Origin: a virus
Length of the DNA: 31,145 bases
Strand: one strand, 5' to 3'
Virus record (IMG/VR): IMGVR_UViG_3300046753_000145
Coordinates: 1-31,145 of that record
Below the pieces are notes generated by a model. The model was not told where the DNA came from, made no database searches, and was given only the letters and a program-made list of their open reading frames with translations. Both the position numbers and the translations under genes were made by a program. Numbering within the stretch: position 1 is the first letter of the stretch; every line of letters begins with the position of its first letter. Positions 27,597-31,145 of the stretch are shown in pieces.

Positions 27597-28151
27597 ATGG
27601 CTTGTGATTTAACTGGAGGAAGATTAAGACCTTGTAAAGATGCCGTAGGTGGCATAAAGAAAATTCACTTTGTAGATTTCGGAGACTTAGGAACTTTGAC
27701 TATTGGTTCTAGCGATGAGATTACAGACATGAGTGGAACTTTCAATTATTACACCTATGACGTTAAAGGTAACTCTTCCCTTGAAACTAACATTACATCC
27801 TCTATGGAGAATGGAACAACATTCTTTGAGCAGGTTGTAAATATCACACTATTTAAGCTAACTAAAGAGGATAACAAAGAATTGAAACTTATGGCGTATG
27901 GTAGACCACACGTTATTGTTCAAACTTTTGATGATAAGTTCTTATTGGTTGGTGCTGAAAATGGTGCTGACGTAACTGGCGGTACTGCCGTAACTGGTAC
28001 TGCTATGGGAGACCTAAATGGATATACACTTACATTAACCGCAAATGAAATCCGTATGCCATCTTTTGTTGAGGGTGCTACTGATGCCGACCCATTTGCA
28101 GGTATGACAAGTGCTACTGCTACTGAGGGAACTCAAAGAGACCCATCATAA
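27597..28151 (+). CDS. Probable major tail tube protein
   Basis: 184 aa. MACDLTGGRLRPCKDAVGGI, then YFT-type strand blocks: TFNYYTYDVKGNSSLETNIT, NGTTFFEQVVNITLFKLTKE, and LVGAENGADVTGGTAVTGTA MGDLNGY-like turns. The even beta-strand pattern, glycine-rich hairpins, high-expression codon use and isolation between two terminators suggest an abundant virion protein. In flavobacterial phages a protein starting MACDxTxGRxxPCK lies near the capsid gene and is taken as the tail tube; I am not certain of that assignment. A capsid decoration protein is the alternative. Confidence 0.6.
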   Translation: MACDLTGGRLRPCKDAVGGIKKIHFVDFGDLGTLTIGSSDEITDMSGTFNYYTYDVKGNSSLETNITSSMENGTTFFEQVVNITLFKLTKEDNKELKLMAYGRPHVIVQTFDDKFLLVGAENGADVTGGTAVTGTAMGDLNGYTLTLTANEIRMPSFVEGATDADPFAGMTSATATEGTQRDPS

Positions 28152-28181
28152 ATTTAATAGGGGTATGAATCTAAAAGGGGG
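28151..28181 (+). repeat. AATTNAATA motif and decayed copy before a terminator
   Basis: AATTTAATAGGGG (28151-28163) begins at the last base of the gene's stop codon. AATCTAAAAGGGGG (28168-28181), 17 bp further on, looks like a diverged copy whose G-run forms the left arm of the next terminator. Confidence 0.55.
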
Positions 28182-28201
28182 TATTTATTACCCCTTTTTT
28201 T
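28173..28201 (+). terminator. Rho-independent terminator after the tail tube candidate
   Basis: GGGGTA (28178-28183) with TACCCC (28189-28194) around TTTAT, extended by AAAA/TTTT pairs and ending in seven Ts. Confidence 0.85.
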
Positions 28202-28241
28202 ATACACTAAAAACAAATAAAGTTGTTATTATTACTTTAGT

Positions 28242-28601
28242 ATGCACATATTAACAACATCTACAAGCAGTCAAATATTAAAGATAGTGCCAAGAGTATC
28301 TATTACTACGGCTGAGGTTGTGTTGACTGATAAGTCGGAAAGAAAAAACATATCATACATAGATTTTGCATCTAGCACAACTGATGGAATAGCAACAATT
28401 ACTGTTCAGTTTACTGGAAGCGACCAGCTTGTGGAGGGCAGGTATTATTCATTAATTGTAAGAAGCAGATTTGATAGTAGTGATATTTTCTATAAAGGAC
28501 TTGTTTTCTGTACAGACCAAACGGATTACAACAAGTATGAAACTGGTAAAGATGACTATGTTGTTGAGAGTTCTTATGATAACGAATTTGTAATTATATA
28601 A
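28242..28601 (+). CDS. Small structural protein upstream of the portal
   Basis: 119 aa, nearly all beta strand (ITTAEVVLTDKSERKNISYI, GIATITVQFTGSDQLVEGRY, YSLIVRSRFDSSDIFYKGLV), ending YETGKDDYVVESSYDNEFVI. That ending is a pattern I recall in small virion proteins of flavobacterial phages. Its stop shares a base with the portal ATG. A tail, decoration or connector role is possible; the sequence alone does not decide. Confidence 0.6.
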   Translation: MHILTTSTSSQILKIVPRVSITTAEVVLTDKSERKNISYIDFASSTTDGIATITVQFTGSDQLVEGRYYSLIVRSRFDSSDIFYKGLVFCTDQTDYNKYETGKDDYVVESSYDNEFVII

Positions 28602-29857
28602 TGGCTAAGAAAGTAAGACATTACGCTAAGAAAAGACCCATGATGCAAGTAAATAAAGAAGAGGGTAAAATACACATTGTTCAACTCGGCTCATATTCAA
28701 GACCAGAGATAAAAGAATACTACAACGATGATTTCGTTGCCTACGGAGAGGATAACGATTATTTCACATATCTTATAGATAGATACAACGGTAGTCCTAC
28801 AAATAACGCTGCAATCAACGGCATATCTGAAATGATATACGGAAGAGGTCTTGATGCTACAGACAGCAAGGAAAAGGATGCTGACTATAAGGAGATGAAA
28901 GAGCTTCTTAGGAAAGATGTTATCAAACGGATAACACACGACTACAAAATGATGGGTCAGGCTGCGTTGCAAGTTATATACACTAAAGACCGCTCTAAAA
29001 TTGCTCAGGTAGAGCATATACCAGTAGAGACGCTAAGAGCCGAGAAATGCAATGCTAAAGGCGAAATAGAGGCATATTACTACCACTCTAATTGGTCTGA
29101 GGCAAAATCTAACGACAAGCTACAAAGAATACCTGCGTTTGGCTTCTCTAAGCAGTCTATCGAGATATTGTATATAAAGCCATATCGTGCTGGCTACAAA
29201 TACTATTCCCCTGTAGATTATCAGGGTGGACTTCAGTATGCAGAGCTTGAAGAAGAAATTGCCAACTATCACATAAATAATATTCAGAACGGATTGTCTC
29301 CAAGTATGCTTATTAACTTTAACAACGGTACTCCAGATGCAGAACAGAGGGATGCCATTGAACAAAGCATTGTAACTAAGTTTAGCGGTAGTTCAAATGC
29401 AGGTCGTTTTATATTGGCATTTAACGACAGTAAAGAGCTTGCTGCCACGATTGAGCCAGTACAATTATCAGACGCACACCAGCAATATCAGTTCTTGTCA
29501 GACGAGAGTATGCGTAAAGTAATGGTGTCTCACAGAATTGTATCACCTATGCTTGTTGGTATCAAGGACACCTCTGGTCTTGGCAATAATGCAGAAGAAT
29601 TACAAACTGCTTCTGTTCTTATGGACAATACGGTTATACGACCAATGCAAGTAACTATTCTTGATGAACTTGAAAAGATACTTGAGTATAACGGAATAGA
29701 CTTAGATATCTATTTTAAGACGTTACAACCTCTTGAATTTACTGACTTGACTAATGCTATAAGTGAAGCAGAGATAGAGAAAGAAACAGGCGTTAAAAGG
29801 GATATAGAGGAAGAGGTTAAAGAAAAGGTAGAGGAACAAATTGAAGATGTAGAATAA
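28601..29857 (+). CDS. Portal protein
   Basis: 418 aa, of normal portal length. Blocks: YGEDNDYFTYLIDRYNGSPT, INGISEMIYGRGL, an acidic KRITHDYKMMGQAALQVIY section, GGLQYAELEEEIANYHINNI, QNGLSPSMLINFNNGTPDAE and SHRIVSPMLVGIKDTSGLGN NAEEL, the last part corresponding to the region with stem and tunnel-loop helices. A glutamate-rich tail closes it. The dodecameric portal is the DNA gate at one vertex and the docking site for the terminase, encoded far away here. It overlaps the neck gene by 1 nt. Confidence 0.82.
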   Translation: MAKKVRHYAKKRPMMQVNKEEGKIHIVQLGSYSRPEIKEYYNDDFVAYGEDNDYFTYLIDRYNGSPTNNAAINGISEMIYGRGLDATDSKEKDADYKEMKELLRKDVIKRITHDYKMMGQAALQVIYTKDRSKIAQVEHIPVETLRAEKCNAKGEIEAYYYHSNWSEAKSNDKLQRIPAFGFSKQSIEILYIKPYRAGYKYYSPVDYQGGLQYAELEEEIANYHINNIQNGLSPSMLINFNNGTPDAEQRDAIEQSIVTKFSGSSNAGRFILAFNDSKELAATIEPVQLSDAHQQYQFLSDESMRKVMVSHRIVSPMLVGIKDTSGLGNNAEELQTASVLMDNTVIRPMQVTILDELEKILEYNGIDLDIYFKTLQPLEFTDLTNAISEAEIEKETGVKRDIEEEVKEKVEEQIEDVE

Positions 29858-30360
29858 TGGCAACAGCACTATTTATAAAAAGAAGCGACCTTGTAAAAAA
29901 TACTGCCCTTAATGGCTCAGTAGATACAGATAAGTTTATTCAATTCATAAAGATAGCACAAGAGATACATATTCAGAATTATCTGGGCAGCGACTTGTAC
30001 GATAAGATTGGTGCTGATATAATTACTGGAACACTTACAGGAGATTATCTGGATTTAGTTAATGACTATGTTCAACCCATGCTTATTCACTTCGCTATGG
30101 TTGAGTATTTACCTTTTGCAGCATACACTATTGCAAATGGAGGCGTTTACAAGCATAACTCAGAGAATAGCTCTTTGGCAGACAAGCAAGAGATTGACTC
30201 TCTTATTTCAAAGGAGAGGGATTATGCTGAGTATTACACGCAGAGGTTGATTGATTACTTGAGCTTTAATGCACCAAGCAAATTCCCAGAATACTATTCA
30301 AACAATAACGAGGAAATATATCCTGATAAAAACGCTTTATTTAACGGATGGATGCTGTAA
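29857..30360 (+). CDS. Head-tail connector (DUF6712-like neck protein)
   Basis: 167 aa, helical. FIKRSDLVKNTALNGSVDTD, KFIQFIKIAQEIHIQNYLGS, DLYDKI, YVQPMLIHFAMVEYLPFAAY and ISKERDYAEYYTQRLIDYLS give the pattern of DUF6712, a family next to portal genes in Bacteroidetes phages that corresponds to head-completion (adaptor) proteins. It should bind beneath the portal and seal the filled head. ATG overlaps the portal stop by one base. Confidence 0.78.
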   Translation: MATALFIKRSDLVKNTALNGSVDTDKFIQFIKIAQEIHIQNYLGSDLYDKIGADIITGTLTGDYLDLVNDYVQPMLIHFAMVEYLPFAAYTIANGGVYKHNSENSSLADKQEIDSLISKERDYAEYYTQRLIDYLSFNAPSKFPEYYSNNNEEIYPDKNALFNGWML

Positions 30361-30482
30361 GTAAATATAAACCTAAGAAAAACAACGAAGTAAAATTAAA
30401 ATGTTACTTAAATAAAGAAGATAATGGCAACAGGTTGGGGAAAGATAATAAACAACATAGGACACGGAACAATATACAATGA
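30348..30482 (+). CDS. Possible small basic protein
   Basis: 44 codons, beginning MDAVSKYKPKKNNEVKLKCY and continuing LNKEDNGN. The ATG is 10 nt before the neck gene stop. The first 27 residues fill the 63-nt gap and look protein-like; the rest overlaps the following gene by 59 nt in another frame. Either a short real gene or chance. Confidence 0.38.
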   Translation: MDAVSKYKPKKNNEVKLKCYLNKEDNGNRLGKDNKQHRTRNNIQ

Positions 30483-30609
30483 GAGTTGGGTAGGACAATA
30501 TCCTTTTGTTAGTATTGTAGGAGATGCAAACGACTTGTATAAAAGAGTAAGTGGTACAATGGAAGCACAAGAATGCCTAGTAGAAACATTTAATAATTCA
30601 GTAAAATGA
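30424..30609 (+). CDS. Small virion-associated protein, unknown
   Basis: 61 aa, beginning MATGWGKIINNIGHGTIYNE, with repeated glycine/aromatic strands (SWVGQYPFVSIVGDA). Its stop overlaps the tail-fibre ATG (ATGA), so the two are coupled. A small fibre-attachment or structural role is possible but not shown. Confidence 0.62.
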   Translation: MATGWGKIINNIGHGTIYNESWVGQYPFVSIVGDANDLYKRVSGTMEAQECLVETFNNSVK

Positions 30610-31145
30610 GTATATACGATAAAGCAAGTTTAGTACAGATACCTAGCGGATATAATGCAGGTACGTTATATAGCGTACTTCCTAATACTTCTGATGGGGA
30701 TTTTACACACGATAGAAGTTTAACAACAGCTACACGAGTAAACAAAGATGGTCTTATAGAAAGTGTTGCTGCTGATGTACCTAGACTAGACTACCCATTA
30801 ATAGATGGAGTAGTACAGGATTGCCCTACTTTACTTTTAGAGCCACAAAGAACGAATTTACTTTCATATAGCGAAGATTTTTCACAACCAACACGATGGC
30901 TTGTATCTTTTATGACTGTTACAACTGACGATGCAGTTGCGCCCGATGGCAGTCAAACAGCCGACAAAGCTGAAGCGACAGGCGCAGGTAGTATAAGAAC
31001 AAATAATTCTTACACCGTTACAAGTGGTTATTCTTTTTCTATTTTTGTAAAGAAAGGCAATTCAAGATATGTTACTTTGCGCTCTTTTGCGTTTACTACA
31101 AGTGCTATAATAGGTTTTGATTTAGATACCGAAACAGCACAGACA
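30606..31145 (+). CDS. Tail fibre / receptor-binding protein, N-terminal part (3' end continues at window start)
   Basis: 180 codons visible. The head MSIYDKASLVQIPSGYNAGT and DLT-free AYKAGTLYS-like turn are followed by PLIDGVVQDCPTLLLEPQRT, NLLSYSEDFSQPTRW, and TAPDGSQTADK-type carbohydrate-binding repeats. 'P.LLLEPQRTNLL.YSEDF' is a well known block of phage tail fibres and of phage proteins with LamG domains. The reading frame continues at position 2, giving 413 aa in the closed circle. Two amino-acid differences between the two ends (IQ at left, AE at right, after ADK) fall in this gene. Confidence 0.85.
   Translation, partial: MSIYDKASLVQIPSGYNAGTLYSVLPNTSDGDFTHDRSLTTATRVNKDGLIESVAADVPRLDYPLIDGVVQDCPTLLLEPQRTNLLSYSEDFSQPTRWLVSFMTVTTDDAVAPDGSQTADKAEATGAGSIRTNNSYTVTSGYSFSIFVKKGNSRYVTLRSFAFTTSAIIGFDLDTETAQT
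30938..31145. repeat. Right copy of the terminal overlap
   Basis: Matches 1-208 without gaps, with five mismatches (about 97.6% identity by count). Two of the three clustered changes alter the fibre protein. Marks the redundancy of a circular assembly. Confidence 0.9.

Noticed and set aside
1-31145. Lysogeny module (integrase, CI-like repressor, attachment site)
   Set aside because: No integrase or recombinase signature and no classical repressor were found; the only HTH protein sits at the candidate origin.

Overview
The window is almost certainly one complete, circularly assembled genome of a small tailed phage (siphovirus-like) of a Bacteroidetes host, probably a marine flavobacterium. 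The last 208 bases (30938-31145) repeat the first 208 with five mismatches and no gaps. A tail-fibre gene that runs off the right edge continues in frame at the left edge, so the unique length is about 30.94 kb. The host assignment rests on four things. The DNA is AT-rich. Promoters fit the Bacteroidetes consensus TTG - about 16-20 nt - TAnnTTTG. Genes lack Shine-Dalgarno sites and have A/T-rich leaders instead. Many proteins resemble families I know from flavobacterial phages. I see no integrase and no CI-type repressor, so a lytic life style is more likely than a temperate one.

Layout, + strand unless stated. 1-0.9 kb: 3' part of a tail fibre. 0.9-2.45 kb: small tail or lysis genes, including an M15 peptidase endolysin and two membrane (holin-like) proteins. 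2.6-9.8 kb: replication, recombination and regulation, with four small PD-(D/E)XK/VRR nucleases, an ERF annealing protein, an SSB-like protein, an HTH protein, an iteron-type candidate origin, a primase-helicase, a sigma-like factor and a free-standing DnaA domain IV protein. 10.06-11.7 kb: small and large terminase. 11.85-12.7 kb: three minus-strand genes, including a predicted dATP/dGTP diphosphohydrolase-like protein. 12.8-16.8 kb: an accessory block of very small genes, a structured leader or ncRNA candidate, and most of the regulatory repeats. 17.0-24.5 kb: tail module, with a tail-assembly chaperone made by -1 frameshifting, tail completion and baseplate proteins, and tape measure. 24.5-30.4 kb: capsid module, with protease, scaffold, major capsid, tail tube candidate, portal and neck protein. 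30.4 kb to the end: small gene(s) and the start of the tail fibre.

The genes suggest three transcription classes. Early and middle genes use host-type TAnnTTTG promoters; at two or three of these the -7 box lies 4 nt before the ATG, implying leaderless mRNAs. A second class shares tandem CTTAACATTGG elements upstream of such promoters. Candidate late promoters of another form (ACAC - 13/14 nt - TATTATTTA-like) precede terminase, tail and scaffold/capsid, and the phage sigma-like protein (6247-6786) may serve them.

The most unusual features are: (i) an interspersed motif AATTNAATA followed by a C-run or a G-run, found in at least six places and arranged over one promoter like an operator; (ii) 17-bp iterons flanking a palindrome at 4.1-4.2 kb, with a second related cluster at 16.8-16.9 kb; (iii) a GC-richer, hairpin-rich transcribed region at 14.71-14.92 kb; and (iv) a structural gene order in which tail precedes capsid and portal.
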